36,801 nt of DNA from JBOHPP01 sp050731755 (GCA_050731755.1 JBOHPP010000064.1:1-36801); one strand, 5' to 3'; positions 26,914 to 36,421 are shown, counted from the first letter of the stretch. Numbers and translations are program-made. The notes: generated from the letters alone by a model not told the origin.

Positions 26914-27683
26914 AGCTCCTCTACGAGGTGAAGGACCGCGTGGCCCGCATCACGATCAATCGCCCGGAAGCGATGAACGCGATGGATCCCGAGGTCTACG
27001 CCGAGCTGTCCAAGGCGTGGATCGACGTGCGCGACAGCCCTGACGTGTGGGTGGCCATCATCACGGGCGCGGGCGAGAAGGCCTTCACGGCCGGCGCCGA
27101 CCTCAAGACCATGATCCCGCGCTCGCGGGAACGGGCGGACTTCTTCCTCACCCAGAAGAACATGATCCTGAATCGGGGCCTGGACGTGTGGAAGCCGGTG
27201 ATCGCCGCGGTCAACGGCTATTGTCTGGCCGGCGGCATGACGCTGTTGTTCGCCACCGACATCCGCATCGCCGCGGAGCACGCCGGGTTCGAGATCTCGG
27301 AGGTCAAGCGGGCCATCCTGCCCGGCAACGGCGGCACCCAGCGGGCGCTCCGCCAGCTCCCCTACGCGATCGCCATGGAGATGCTGCTGCTGGGCCGCCG
27401 CCTGTCCGCCCAGGAAGCGCTGGCCTACGGACTGGTCAACAAGGTCGTCCCCCTGAAAGATCTGATGCCGACCGCAGACGAGTACGCGCGCCGGCTCTGC
27501 GAGAACGGCCCGCTCGCGCTGCGCGCCGTCAAGGAGTTGGCCATCCGGAGTCAGAGCGTGTCGCTGGAGCACGGCCTCCGCCTGGAGGAATCGTTCCAAG
27601 AGTTTCTCAGAACCACCGAGGACGCCAAGGAAGGCCCGCGGGCGTTCGCCGAGAAGCGGAAGCCGGCCTACAAGGCGCAGTGA
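26910..27683 (+). CDS. Enoyl-CoA hydratase/isomerase-family protein, one Glu missing
   Basis: A crotonase-fold protein (257 residues) with ITGAGEKAFTAGADLK and the oxyanion-hole region AVNGYCLAGGMTL. Of the two catalytic Glu of hydratases, the second is present (E131 in FEISEVK), while the first aligns with T111 (GGMT instead of GGCE). Family members lacking this Glu can be isomerases or other crotonases, so hydratase activity should not be assumed. The ATG overlaps the CoA-transferase stop. Confidence 0.9.
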   Translation: MKLLYEVKDRVARITINRPEAMNAMDPEVYAELSKAWIDVRDSPDVWVAIITGAGEKAFTAGADLKTMIPRSRERADFFLTQKNMILNRGLDVWKPVIAAVNGYCLAGGMTLLFATDIRIAAEHAGFEISEVKRAILPGNGGTQRALRQLPYAIAMEMLLLGRRLSAQEALAYGLVNKVVPLKDLMPTADEYARRLCENGPLALRAVKELAIRSQSVSLEHGLRLEESFQEFLRTTEDAKEGPRAFAEKRKPAYKAQ

Positions 27684-27697
27684 GCGGAGCGCCGACG

Positions 27698-28588
27698 ATG
27701 CAGAGACCCGTTCGTTCGACGCTCTTCGTGCCGGGGAATCGCCCGGAATGGATCGAGAAGGCCGTGGGCTACGGCGCCGATGCGCTGGTGCTCGACCTGG
27801 AAGACTCGGTGCCGGATCGCGAGAAGGCCGCCGCCCGCCCGATCGTCAAGGCCGGCGTGAAGACGCTCAAGGCCAAGGGCCAGGCCTGCAGCGTGCGGAT
27901 CAACGGCTTCGCCACCGGGCTGACCCTGGACGACCTCGAAGGAATCCTGAGCCCGGAGCTCGAGAGCGTCTCCCTGCCCAAGGTGGAGACCGTCGCCGAC
28001 ATGAACGAGCTTGACGCCCTGCTGACCCACCTGGAGCGGCGCCTGGGCATCCCCGTCGGCCAGATCGAGACGCCGCTCGGCTGCGAGACCGCCAAGGCCA
28101 TGCGCAACGTCTACGAGATCGCGACGCCATGTCGGCGGGTGAAGCGCGTCAGCCTGGCCGCCGGCCCCGGAGGCGACGCGGCGCGGGCCATCGGCTACCA
28201 GTGGTCCAAGGAAGGCACGGAGACGCTCTTCCTGCGCTCCAAGGTCGTGCTCGACGCCCGGGCGGCGGGCATCCAGTATCCGACGATCAGCTCCTGGTGG
28301 ACCATCAAGGACCTGGAGGGCCTGGAACGCGACGCGCGATGGAACCGGTCACTGGGCTACCGTGGCCAGACGGTCATGCATCCCTCCCACGTGCCGATCG
28401 TCAACAAGGTGTTCACGCCCACCGCCGAGGAGATCGCCTTCCACCAGGGTCTGATCGAGGCCATGGAGGACGCCGAGAAGAAGGGCATCGCCGCGGTCAC
28501 CTACAAGGGCGACATGGTCGACGAGGCCATGGTGAAGACGTCGCGCGAGATGCTGGCGTTCGCCAGGGCCATCGGGCTTCAGACCTGA
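27698..28588 (+). CDS. CitE-like HpcH/HpaI lyase (beta-hydroxyacyl-CoA lyase type)
   Basis: A 296-residue TIM-barrel protein of the citrate lyase beta/malyl-CoA lyase family. Motifs: RSTLFVPGNRPEWIEKA, DALVLDLEDSVPDREK with the metal-site acidic residues, CSVRING, SLPKVET and QIETPLGCE. With no CitD/CitF beside it, it probably cleaves an acyl-CoA aldol such as a malyl- or citramalyl-CoA, finishing the pathway of the preceding genes. GGAGC precedes the ATG by 7 nt. Confidence 0.9.
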   Translation: MQRPVRSTLFVPGNRPEWIEKAVGYGADALVLDLEDSVPDREKAAARPIVKAGVKTLKAKGQACSVRINGFATGLTLDDLEGILSPELESVSLPKVETVADMNELDALLTHLERRLGIPVGQIETPLGCETAKAMRNVYEIATPCRRVKRVSLAAGPGGDAARAIGYQWSKEGTETLFLRSKVVLDARAAGIQYPTISSWWTIKDLEGLERDARWNRSLGYRGQTVMHPSHVPIVNKVFTPTAEEIAFHQGLIEAMEDAEKKGIAAVTYKGDMVDEAMVKTSREMLAFARAIGLQT

Positions 28589-28604
28589 CAGAGGACGGCG
28601 AACG

Positions 28605-29114
28605 ATGGACGTCTTCGAGGCTGTCCGCACGCTCCTGGCCGTACGGCGCTACCAGGACAAGCCGGTGCCCGAGGCGACCATCCGTCGGATCGTCGAGGCC
28701 GGACGCCTCACGGGCAGTGCGATGAACATGCAGCCCTGGCACTTCATCGTGGTTCAAGACCGGGAAACCCTGCGCCGGCTGGGAGCCCTGGCGCCCTCGG
28801 GACCCTACGTCGCGCAGGCGCCGCTGGCGATCGCGGTGGCGGTGGAGAAGACACAGTTCGCCGTCTCTGACGCGAGCCGCGCCATCCATTCCATGCTGCT
28901 GACCGCGTGGGCCGAGGGGGTGGGCTCGAACTGGGTCGGCTTCGGTGGCCTGGACTCCGTCAAGCGGCTCCTCGACATCCCGGCCGCGCTCGAGGTGCTG
29001 GCGATCCTTCCCTTCGGCTACCCCGCCGCGGCCATCGGGCGAGGCAAGAAGCAGCGCAAACCGCTCCGGCAGGTCGCCCACCGGGAGCGGTACGGCCAGC
29101 CCTTCTCCTCCTAA
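28605..29114 (+). CDS. Nitroreductase-family flavoprotein
   Basis: A 169-residue FMN-dependent oxidoreductase. The FMN-phosphate contact region LAVRRYQDKPVPEATI and SAMNMQPWHFIVV are clear, and the C-terminal GYPA with a basic RKPL-VAH-E is normal for short members. The substrate is unknown. It begins 16 nt after the CitE-like gene and closes this operon. Its stop overlaps the end of the convergent PIN gene by 3 nt. Confidence 0.9.
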   Translation: MDVFEAVRTLLAVRRYQDKPVPEATIRRIVEAGRLTGSAMNMQPWHFIVVQDRETLRRLGALAPSGPYVAQAPLAIAVAVEKTQFAVSDASRAIHSMLLTAWAEGVGSNWVGFGGLDSVKRLLDIPAALEVLAILPFGYPAAAIGRGKKQRKPLRQVAHRERYGQPFSS

Positions 29115-29566
29115 TCGGACGTCCACCGGGAGAATCCGGCCAGCACGAAGTCGTGATCGAACGTCAGCACCGCCGTGCAGCGGAGAGCCTCCACGACCGC
29201 GAAGCTGACGGCCTCGGTATAGCTGATGGCGTGACTGGCCAGCCGCTCGAGCCATGCGTGGGCTCGCCGGTGGTGGATCTCGGTGGCGAACTCGAGCTTC
29301 ACGCGCTCGCTGCCCTCGATCCTCGTGAGAGCGGCCGTCGCTGCGCGCGCCCCGGCCCGAAACAACAGGAACCGGTGAACTTCGGCGAAGACCAGGTTCG
29401 TCGTGACGAGCGACAGCCGGCGCGCCACGGCTTCCCGGATCAGAGCGTCGGCTTCGGCGTGGTGCTGGTCACGCGCGCTGACCAGAGCGATCCAAGCGCT
29501 GCTATCGACGAACAGCTTTCCTGGCGCGGCGGCGCTCGGCGCGGTACGGCGCTGGCGGCTCGGCAA
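29111..29566 (-). CDS. PIN-domain ribonuclease, VapC-like toxin
   Basis: A PIN-domain protein, about 151 residues from a TTG start at 29566. Acidic active-site residues are D21 (LFVDSSAWIAL), E62 (NLVFAEVH), E118 (SYTEAVSF, where Asp is more usual) and D137 (TFDHDF). The first 16 residues lie over the end of the antitoxin gene and may not be translated. VapC toxins cleave tRNA or rRNA when their antitoxin is lost. The partner gene directly upstream is frameshifted. Confidence 0.85.
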   Translation of the reverse strand: MPSRQRRTAPSAAAPGKLFVDSSAWIALVSARDQHHAEADALIREAVARRLSLVTTNLVFAEVHRFLLFRAGARAATAALTRIEGSERVKLEFATEIHHRRAHAWLERLASHAISYTEAVSFAVVEALRCTAVLTFDHDFVLAGFSRWTSD

Positions 29567-29787
29567 CGAACGTCTCCTCGAGATACTGATCGAAGCGCTC
29601 GCTGCAGTCGGGGGGAAGCCCCTCGATCATGCCGCTGGCGCGCAGCAGCGGATCCCGGTCGTCAGCTCGAGTGAGCGCTCGAATGGCCGCGCACCGCCTG
29701 CGACTTCGTCCAGCCTCGCTCGCCGGACCATTTCTCCAGCCGCTTCAAGTCGGCCTCGTCGAGATACACCTGCAGAGGGCGGTCCAT
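29502..29787 (-). pseudogene. Ribbon-helix-helix antitoxin-like gene, frameshifted
   Basis: From ATG 29787 the frame reads MDRPLQVYLDEADLKRLEKW, then WTKSQAVR, typical of short RHH/CopG antitoxins, then runs to an early TGA after 42 codons. Shifting frame near 29687-29693 restores AIRALTRADDRDP...GLPPDCSERFDQYLEETF and ends at TAG 29502-29504, overlapping the toxin start as VapB genes usually do. The break lies in a GCGC stretch and fits a lost GC dinucleotide. It may be an assembly error, since an intact toxin without antitoxin would be costly. Confidence 0.65.
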
Positions 29788-29826
29788 GACCTGAGATGTT
29801 ATCCAGTCATGATCGAGGACACCGGC

Positions 29827-31494
29827 CTACCTGCGGCGCCTCGGCGTCGTGGCCGGCACCGGGAACTCGTTCGGATCGATCGGGATCTCGATGACGGCAG
29901 GCTTGCCGCAGGCGAGGGCGGCGCGCACGATGTCGCCAATCTGGTCGGCATGCTCGACGTAGTAGCCGCGGGCGCCGAACAGCTCGGCCAGCCGGTCGAA
30001 GCGCGGATTGCCGATGTCGGCGCCGACGTAGCGCTCGTGGTAGAAGTGCTTCTGGTACGCCTTCTCCGAGCCCCAGGCGTTGTTGTTCATCACCAGCGTG
30101 ACCACATCGATGCCGTGGCGCACGGCCGTCTCCAGCTCCTGGGCGTTCATCAGGAAGCCGCCGTCCCCGTGGATCGCGAGCACCGGCGCGTCCGGGCGCG
30201 CCAGCTTGGCGCCGAGGGCCTCGGGGAAGGCGAAGCCAAGGCCGCCGAGGTCGAGCGGTGTCAGGAACGTGCGCGGCCGTGAGAAGTGCAGGCGGTCGTA
30301 GCCGGAGGCCGGCGCCGCTCCCGCATCGAGCGTCACGATCGTGTCGGGCGGCAGCGCCGGGCGCAGCTCGGCGTAGACGCGCTGGGGCTTGAGCGGGAGC
30401 GCGGCCTGGCCACGCTCGGCGGCCAGGCGCGTCTGCCGCTTGGCGCGGAGCTCCACGGCCTCCTTGCGCCACTCGTCGGTGGTCTTCATTCCAGCGCCGC
30501 CGAGGACCTCGCGGAGCGCGGCCAGCGCCTGACCGGCGTCGGCCTGGATGGCCACCGCCACCGGATAGGTACGGCCGAGGTCGCGAGGGTCGATGTCGAT
30601 CTGGATGATCCTCGTCCCGGGCACGATGTAGCGGTCATCGTAGAACGTCGTGAAGTTGCCGAGCCGCGAGCCGATGACAAGCAGGACGTCGGCGCGCCGG
30701 CACGCTGCGGCGGCCTCGGGAGCGCCGGCGCGGCCCAGCGGGCCGATATAGAGCGGATCATCGTTGGGCACGGCGTCGTTGCGGCCGTACGCGGTGATGG
30801 TCGGCAGCCCGACCTCGGCGCTGAGCCGCTGGGCGAGATCGTTGGCTCCGGCCCACGTCACGCCGCCGCCGACCAGCAAGAGCGGCCGCCGGGCCTGGCC
30901 CAGGACGCTCACCGCCTCGCCGATCGCCTCCGGGCTCGGCGGCGGGGCGTGAAGCGGGCGATAGCTCGCCGGCTCGCCGATCTCCGTCGTCACCACCTGG
31001 TCGGTGAGCACGTCCCGCGGGATGTCGATGAACACCGGTCCCTGGCGACCGGTCATCGCCGTCCGCAACGCGAGGCGGAAGATCTCGGGGATGCGCTGGG
31101 GGGCGTCGATCCGGATCGCGAGCTTCGTCACCGGGGCGAACATACCGACGAGATCGAACTCCTGGAACGCGTTCCGTCCGTAGTGATCGAGCGGGGGCCC
31201 CCCAGCGATGGCCACCACCGGTGAGTGGGCGACCCACGCCGCGGCGATTCCGGTGATCAGGTTGGTGGCTCCCGGCCCGGCGGTCACCAGGCACGCCGCC
31301 GGCAAGCCGGACACGCGCGCCAGCCCGTCGGCCATGAACGCCGCACCTTGCTCGTGACGCACGTTGATGTACTCCACGCTCTTGTCGTCGTAGAGCACGT
31401 CGAGGACGTCGAGGAACGTCGCGCCCACGATCCCGAAGACGTGCCGGACCTGCTCCGCCTTCAGCAACTCGATGACCGCCCGACCCGCGCTCAT
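29827..31494 (-). CDS. Thiamine diphosphate-dependent enzyme (acetolactate synthase-like)
   Basis: A 555-residue ThDP enzyme with the three domains of the acetolactate synthase/oxalyl-CoA decarboxylase superfamily. The activating Glu is in VRHEQGAAFMADGLAR. The central domain has LLVVGGG-like and DIDPRDLGRTYP segments. The ThDP/Mg motif is HGDGGFLMN...VMNNNAWG. Anabolic acetolactate synthase usually comes with a small regulatory subunit; none is nearby, so a catabolic lyase or transferase is more likely. ATG at 31494 follows a G-rich ribosome site; an earlier in-frame start at 31596 would add a non-conserved leader. Confidence 0.9.
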   Translation of the reverse strand: MSAGRAVIELLKAEQVRHVFGIVGATFLDVLDVLYDDKSVEYINVRHEQGAAFMADGLARVSGLPAACLVTAGPGATNLITGIAAAWVAHSPVVAIAGGPPLDHYGRNAFQEFDLVGMFAPVTKLAIRIDAPQRIPEIFRLALRTAMTGRQGPVFIDIPRDVLTDQVVTTEIGEPASYRPLHAPPPSPEAIGEAVSVLGQARRPLLLVGGGVTWAGANDLAQRLSAEVGLPTITAYGRNDAVPNDDPLYIGPLGRAGAPEAAAACRRADVLLVIGSRLGNFTTFYDDRYIVPGTRIIQIDIDPRDLGRTYPVAVAIQADAGQALAALREVLGGAGMKTTDEWRKEAVELRAKRQTRLAAERGQAALPLKPQRVYAELRPALPPDTIVTLDAGAAPASGYDRLHFSRPRTFLTPLDLGGLGFAFPEALGAKLARPDAPVLAIHGDGGFLMNAQELETAVRHGIDVVTLVMNNNAWGSEKAYQKHFYHERYVGADIGNPRFDRLAELFGARGYYVEHADQIGDIVRAALACGKPAVIEIPIDPNEFPVPATTPRRRR

Positions 31495-31652
31495 CTCCCC
31501 CACCTCGCCCTCCCTATTCTCGTCAGAAGCCAGGCACGCCAAGCGGCGGCCAAGTATACCGTCCTGACGCCGGCCCGACTGGACCTGGCCCGACAAAGGC
31601 TATATGGTCGAGCGATGCTCCCGACCTACGACGCCGATCATCGGAGGCGGAT

Positions 31653-32861
31653 ATGTTCGATCTCGTGCTGAAGGGCGGAACGGTGGTGGACCCATCGAGC
31701 GGCCTGGACGGCGTCCTCGACGTCGCGGTGGAAAAGGGATTGATCGCGCGTATCGCGCCGGGCATCGCGCCCACCGAGGCCGTGCGGGTGATCGAGGTCG
31801 GAGGCAAGATCGTCACCCCGGGCTTGATCGATTGCCACGCCCACGTGTTCGAGGGCTTCAACCGCATGGGCGTCAATCCCGACCTGGGCGGCGTCTACGC
31901 CGGCGTCACCACCATCGTCGACGCCGGCAGCGCGGGGCCGGCCACCTTCGGCGGCTTCACCCGGCACATCCTCCCCAACTGCCAGACCGAGATCGTGCCG
32001 TTCCTCCACATCTGCCAGACCGGGCTGGCCACGATGCCCGACATCATCGCCGAGAGCAGCGTGAACTTCGACGAGACGGTGCGGGTGGCCCGCCAGCACC
32101 GGGGGCTGATCGTGGGCATCAAGGCGCGCATGGTCTCGCCGGCGCTCGAGATCATGGGCATGGAGATGCCGCGGCTGGCCAAGCGGGCGGCACGCGAGAG
32201 CGGCATCAAGCTCATGGTCCACATCCGCGACACCGAGAAGCGCTACGACCCCAAGGTGATCCACCCGCTGCTGGCGCTGCTCGAGCCCGGCGACATCCTC
32301 ACCCACTACTTCACGCCCAACCCGGGCGGCGTCCTCGACGCCAACGGCAAGCTCGTGCCGGAGGCCCGCGAGGCCGCCGATCGCGGCGTCTGGTTCGACA
32401 CCGCGCACGGCCGGATGAACTTCAGCTTCGACGTCGGCCGCCGCATCATCGACCAGGGGGTGCTCCCGCACTGCATCAGCACCGATCTCACCGTGCCCGG
32501 TCGCCTCAACACCGTGCACAGCATGACCGAGATGATGACGCGCTTCCTGGGTCTCGGCTTCACGCTGCCCCAGGTGGTGACGATGAGCACCGCGAACCCG
32601 GCCAAGGCTATCGGCCTCAGCCACCGGCTGGGCAGCCTCGCGGTGGGACGCCAGGCCGACATCTCGGTGCTCGAGTTGCGGCAGGGCAACTGGGTGGTCT
32701 ACGACATCCTCGGCTCGGACCTGCGCGTCGATCGCGCCTTCGCCCCGCACCTGACGGTGAAGCGCGGCGCCGTCTTCACGCCCGACTTCGGGCCCCGCGC
32801 CTGGGGCTGGTGGCCCGATCGCGCAATGGCGGCCAGCGCGGCGGCCGGAGGCTGCTGCTAG
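31653..32861 (+). CDS. Metal-dependent amidohydrolase
   Basis: A 402-residue amidohydrolase of the dihydroorotase/deacetylase type. Metal ligands are visible as DCHAH, the probable carboxylated Lys in GIKARM, His in MVHIRDT and ILTHYF, and Asp in CISTDL. The start has GGAGG at 5-nt spacing. A possible -10 box TATATG lies at 31601-31606. The gene abuts the molybdenum hydroxylase gene (stop and start adjacent), so they are co-translated; together they may hydrolyse and oxidise a heterocyclic or amide compound. The substrate is unknown. Confidence 0.9.
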   Translation: MFDLVLKGGTVVDPSSGLDGVLDVAVEKGLIARIAPGIAPTEAVRVIEVGGKIVTPGLIDCHAHVFEGFNRMGVNPDLGGVYAGVTTIVDAGSAGPATFGGFTRHILPNCQTEIVPFLHICQTGLATMPDIIAESSVNFDETVRVARQHRGLIVGIKARMVSPALEIMGMEMPRLAKRAARESGIKLMVHIRDTEKRYDPKVIHPLLALLEPGDILTHYFTPNPGGVLDANGKLVPEAREAADRGVWFDTAHGRMNFSFDVGRRIIDQGVLPHCISTDLTVPGRLNTVHSMTEMMTRFLGLGFTLPQVVTMSTANPAKAIGLSHRLGSLAVGRQADISVLELRQGNWVVYDILGSDLRVDRAFAPHLTVKRGAVFTPDFGPRAWGWWPDRAMAASAAAGGCC

Positions 32862-35231
32862 ATGTCGTTCCTCGAGTCCCGCACCCACTCGGCGCGGGAG
32901 GGCATCGGCAAGGCGGTGCGCCGGAAGGAAGACGCGCGCCTGCTCACCGGCCAGGGGCGCTACAGCGACGACTTCAACCTGCCCGGCCAAGCCTACGCCG
33001 GCATGGTGCGCTCGCCGCACGCGCATGCGCGCATCCGGCGTATCGACGCCGACAGGGCCTTGAAGGTACCGGGCGTGATCGCGGTGCTCACCGGTGAAGA
33101 CGCCGCCGCCGACGGGCTCCAGCCCATTCCGCACCGGCCGGTGCCCACGAACCCCCACGAAGTGCCGCTCCGGAGCCCCGACGGCTCGGCGTTCTTCATC
33201 GCCCCCCACTGGCCTCTGCCCACCGACCGGGCCCGCTTCGTGGGCGAGGCGGTGGCCATGGTCATCGCGAACACGCCGGCCGCTGCCCGGGATGGCGCCG
33301 AGCGCGTGGTCGTGACCTGGGATCAGTTGCCCGTGGTGGCGGCCACCGCCGACGCCATTGAAGCGGCCGCGCCGTTGGTCTGGGACGAGGCAAAGTCCAA
33401 CGTGTGTGTCGAGTCCCACGCCGGCGACGAGGGGGCGACAGACGCAGCCTTCCGGCGCGCCGCTCACGTGGTGCGGCTCGACACGCAGGTGAACCGGGTC
33501 ACCGGCGTCCCCATGGAGCCGCGGGCAGCGCTGGCCGTCTTCGACGAGACGAGCGGCCGCTACACCGTCTACGCGGGCTCGGGCGGCGTGCAGCGCATCA
33601 AGAGCGACGTGGCGGCGACGCTCCAGGCCCCGGAGGGCGCGGTGCGGGTGGTGGCCAACGAGGTCGGCGGCAACTACGGAACCCGCAACGCCTGTTATCC
33701 CGAGTTCACGCTGGTCGCCTGGGCGGCGAAGCGGCTCGGCCGGCCCATCAAATGGACCTGCGAGCGCCGGGAGGCGTTCCTCACCGACTTTCATGCCCGC
33801 GATCTCGTGTCGCACCTCGAGCTCGCGCTCGACATCGACGGCACGTTCCTCGGCTTGCGCGGCGTCAACACGAGCAACGTCGGCGCGCACGCGGTGTCGT
33901 TCATCCCCCTCGCCAAAGGCGTCGCCGTCCTGCCGAGCGTGTACCACATCCCCGCCGCGTCCATCCGGGGCCGCGCGGTGCTCAGCAACACGTCGCCCAC
34001 GTACCCCTATCGGGCCGCCGGCCGCCCTGAGGTGATGTTCGTCATCGAGCGACTCATCGACCTCGCTGCCCGCCGCCATGGCTTCGACCGCGTGGAGCTC
34101 CGCCGACGCAACCTGGTGCCGGCCACGGCGATGCCGTACCGCAATCCGCTCGGTCTGCTCTACGACAGCGGGGACTACGTGGCGGCACAGGACCGCGCGG
34201 TGGCCCTCGCTGACTGGTCCGGCTTCGAGGCGCGCCGGGACGACGCGCGCCGGCGAGGCCGTTATCGCGGCATCGGGCTCGGCAACTACATCGAGCTCAA
34301 CACCGGCGCCCCCCGGGAGCGCGCAGAGATCACGGTGCGGCCCGAGGGACGGATCGACGTGGTGATCGGCACGCTGTCAGCGGGGCAGGGGCACGAGACG
34401 AGCTTCGCTCAGCTCCTGGCCGAATGGTTCGACGTCGGGATCGAGCAGGTGCGGATGATCACCGGCGACACCGACGTCGTGCCGGTCGGCGGTGGGTCGC
34501 ATTCCGGGCGCTCGATGCGTCTCGGCGCCGCGGTGATGGCGCGGGCTTCGGATCAGGTCGTCGACAAGGGCAAGCGCACCGCCGCCTGGCTCCTGGAAGC
34601 GGCCGACGCCGACATCGACTTCGCCCGGCGCCATTTCACGGTGAAGGGCACCGATCGCTCGGTCGAGCTCTTTGCGGTGGCCGCCGCCGCGCTCCGGGAC
34701 GACGTGCCCGAACCGCTGCGGGGGCCGCTCGTGGGGGCCAGCGACGAGACGATGAGCGTGCCGTCCTATCCCTATGGCTGCGCCGTGTGCGAGGTGGAGG
34801 TGGACCCGGAGACGGGCGTGGTGGAGATCGTGCGCTACACCACCGTCGACGACGTCGGCCGCGCCGTGAATCCGATGATCCTGCACGGCCAGACCCACGG
34901 CGGCATCGCGGCCGGGGTCGGCCAGGCCCTCTGGGAGCACTGCGTATACGACGCCGCCACCGGCCAGATGCTGTCGGCCACGTTCATGGACTACGCGATG
35001 CCGCGCGCCGACGCGCTGCCGGTCTTCACGACTGAGATCAGCGAGGTCCCGTCCACGTCCAATCCCCTCGGCCTCCGCGGCGGGGGCGAAGGGGGCACCA
35101 CGCCGGCGCTGGCCGCCGTGGTCAACGCGATCGTGGATGCGCTGGCCGACCTGGGCGTCGAGCACATCGAGATGCCGGCGACGCCGGAGCGCGTCTGGCG
35201 CGCCATCCAGACCGCCCGGCTCCTGGCCTGA
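32862..35231 (+). CDS. Molybdenum hydroxylase large subunit (CoxL/XdhA superfamily)
   Basis: A 789-residue molybdopterin-binding subunit of the aldehyde oxidase/xanthine dehydrogenase family. The N-terminal RRKEDARLLTGQGRYSDD is typical, and the catalytic Glu is in GLRGGGEGGT near the end. The active-site loop reads YPYRAAGRPE, close to the AYRGAGR form of type-II CoxL-like enzymes and unlike the AYxCSFR of true CO dehydrogenase, so CO oxidation is unlikely. The FAD and 2Fe-2S subunit genes that usually accompany it are absent from the window. Confidence 0.92.
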   Translation: MSFLESRTHSAREGIGKAVRRKEDARLLTGQGRYSDDFNLPGQAYAGMVRSPHAHARIRRIDADRALKVPGVIAVLTGEDAAADGLQPIPHRPVPTNPHEVPLRSPDGSAFFIAPHWPLPTDRARFVGEAVAMVIANTPAAARDGAERVVVTWDQLPVVAATADAIEAAAPLVWDEAKSNVCVESHAGDEGATDAAFRRAAHVVRLDTQVNRVTGVPMEPRAALAVFDETSGRYTVYAGSGGVQRIKSDVAATLQAPEGAVRVVANEVGGNYGTRNACYPEFTLVAWAAKRLGRPIKWTCERREAFLTDFHARDLVSHLELALDIDGTFLGLRGVNTSNVGAHAVSFIPLAKGVAVLPSVYHIPAASIRGRAVLSNTSPTYPYRAAGRPEVMFVIERLIDLAARRHGFDRVELRRRNLVPATAMPYRNPLGLLYDSGDYVAAQDRAVALADWSGFEARRDDARRRGRYRGIGLGNYIELNTGAPRERAEITVRPEGRIDVVIGTLSAGQGHETSFAQLLAEWFDVGIEQVRMITGDTDVVPVGGGSHSGRSMRLGAAVMARASDQVVDKGKRTAAWLLEAADADIDFARRHFTVKGTDRSVELFAVAAAALRDDVPEPLRGPLVGASDETMSVPSYPYGCAVCEVEVDPETGVVEIVRYTTVDDVGRAVNPMILHGQTHGGIAAGVGQALWEHCVYDAATGQMLSATFMDYAMPRADALPVFTTEISEVPSTSNPLGLRGGGEGGTTPALAAVVNAIVDALADLGVEHIEMPATPERVWRAIQTARLLA

Positions 35232-35235
35232 GCGC

Positions 35236-36402
35236 CTAGAGTCTCGCCTCGTCCACCTTCAGCCCCAGCCAGTGGCGTCCGACCAGCTCGTAGTGGGAGA
35301 GGCGGCCCTGCAGGTGCTGACTGATGACGTGGACGTCCTGGAAATGGCGCTGCAGCAGATGCCCGTCGTAGATCGCCGTCACGCCGGCGGCGTTGTAGAC
35401 CGTGTCGACCACCTGGACCGCCAGTCGAATCCCATGAGTCGTGGCCAGACGCAGGGCCGCGCGCTGATCCAGGGTAAGCCCGCGGCTCGAGGTCACGGCG
35501 GCCCAGATCTCACGGACGGTCTCGGTGAGGAAGGCCCGGCCGGATCGCAGGGCGGCTTCGGCCTGGCCGACGGCGTTCTGGATCATCGACTGATCGCGGA
35601 GCAGCGCCTCCATGGCCCGCGGCGCCTTGGCGCCAGCCAGCTCGAAGAACGTGGTGAGGCAGGTGCGGGCCATGCCCAGCGCGATCGCGGCGTCGCCCGA
35701 GGCGAACAGCAGGGTGCGCGGGATCTGGTAGAGCGGGCCGGTTTCCTGGAGTGGCGCCGTGACCGAATGCACGGTGCGCTCCGCAGGCACGAAGACATCG
35801 CGCACGGCAAAGTGATGGGTTCCGGTGCCGCGCATGCCGCGCACGCGCCAGGTGTCCAGCAGCTCGGCCTCGGCCGCCGGCACGAACAGGTAGCGCGTCT
35901 CCGGTTGGCCGCCCTCGAGCCTGGGCTGGCCGTTCTCGACGATCGTCGCGTGCGCGGCCAGCCAGGCGGCGTGCCGGCAGCCGGTGCTGAAGCCCTGGCG
36001 CCCGGTGACGCGGTATCCGCCCGGCACGACGACGGCCTGGGCGGTCGCTGCCGGGGTGTTAGCGACGATGCTCCGCGGCGTGTCGATCCAGATCGCGCGC
36101 GCCACGTCGCGCGGCATTCGCGCCGCGTAGGTCGCGAAGATTGCGCACTGGTTGACGACCCAGCCGGTGCTGGCGTCGGCCTTGCCGATCTCCTCGATCA
36201 CCGGGATGTAGGTCGGCAGGTCGAGCTCCGGGCAGCCGAGCGTGCGGGGCAGCGCCAGATGGAACAAGCCGGCGTCGGCCAGCGCCTCGAAGAGCGGCCG
36301 CGGCAGCTCCCGCTCGGCATCGGTCTCGTCCGCCGAGGAGCGGACCAGCGGGGCGAGCTTCCGCGCGGCGTCGAGCGGCAAGGGCGGGTCGGCAGCGGCC
36401 AT
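35236..36402 (-). CDS. Acyl-CoA dehydrogenase-like flavin monooxygenase
   Basis: A 388-residue protein of the HpaH/HsaA/DszC-type branch of the acyl-CoA dehydrogenase fold: LPRPLFEALADAGLFHLALPRTLGG-like start, DASTGWVVNQCAIF, GYRVTGRQGFSTGCRHAAW, RGTGTHHFAVRDVFVP. The acyl-CoA dehydrogenase catalytic Glu motif is not seen at the end (HFQDVHVISQHLQG is typical of the monooxygenases). It probably hydroxylates an aromatic or hydrophobic substrate using reduced flavin. The start has AGGAGG at 7-nt spacing; its end is 4 nt from the convergent hydroxylase gene. Confidence 0.88.
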   Translation of the reverse strand: MAAADPPLPLDAARKLAPLVRSSADETDAERELPRPLFEALADAGLFHLALPRTLGCPELDLPTYIPVIEEIGKADASTGWVVNQCAIFATYAARMPRDVARAIWIDTPRSIVANTPAATAQAVVVPGGYRVTGRQGFSTGCRHAAWLAAHATIVENGQPRLEGGQPETRYLFVPAAEAELLDTWRVRGMRGTGTHHFAVRDVFVPAERTVHSVTAPLQETGPLYQIPRTLLFASGDAAIALGMARTCLTTFFELAGAKAPRAMEALLRDQSMIQNAVGQAEAALRSGRAFLTETVREIWAAVTSSRGLTLDQRAALRLATTHGIRLAVQVVDTVYNAAGVTAIYDGHLLQRHFQDVHVISQHLQGRLSHYELVGRHWLGLKVDEARL

Positions 36403-36421
36403 AGGGGTGCCTCCTGTGGCC

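Noticed and set aside
32862..35231. Aerobic CO dehydrogenase large subunit CoxL
   Set aside because: The active-site loop is AAGR-like rather than AYxCSFR, and coxS/coxM are not adjacent.
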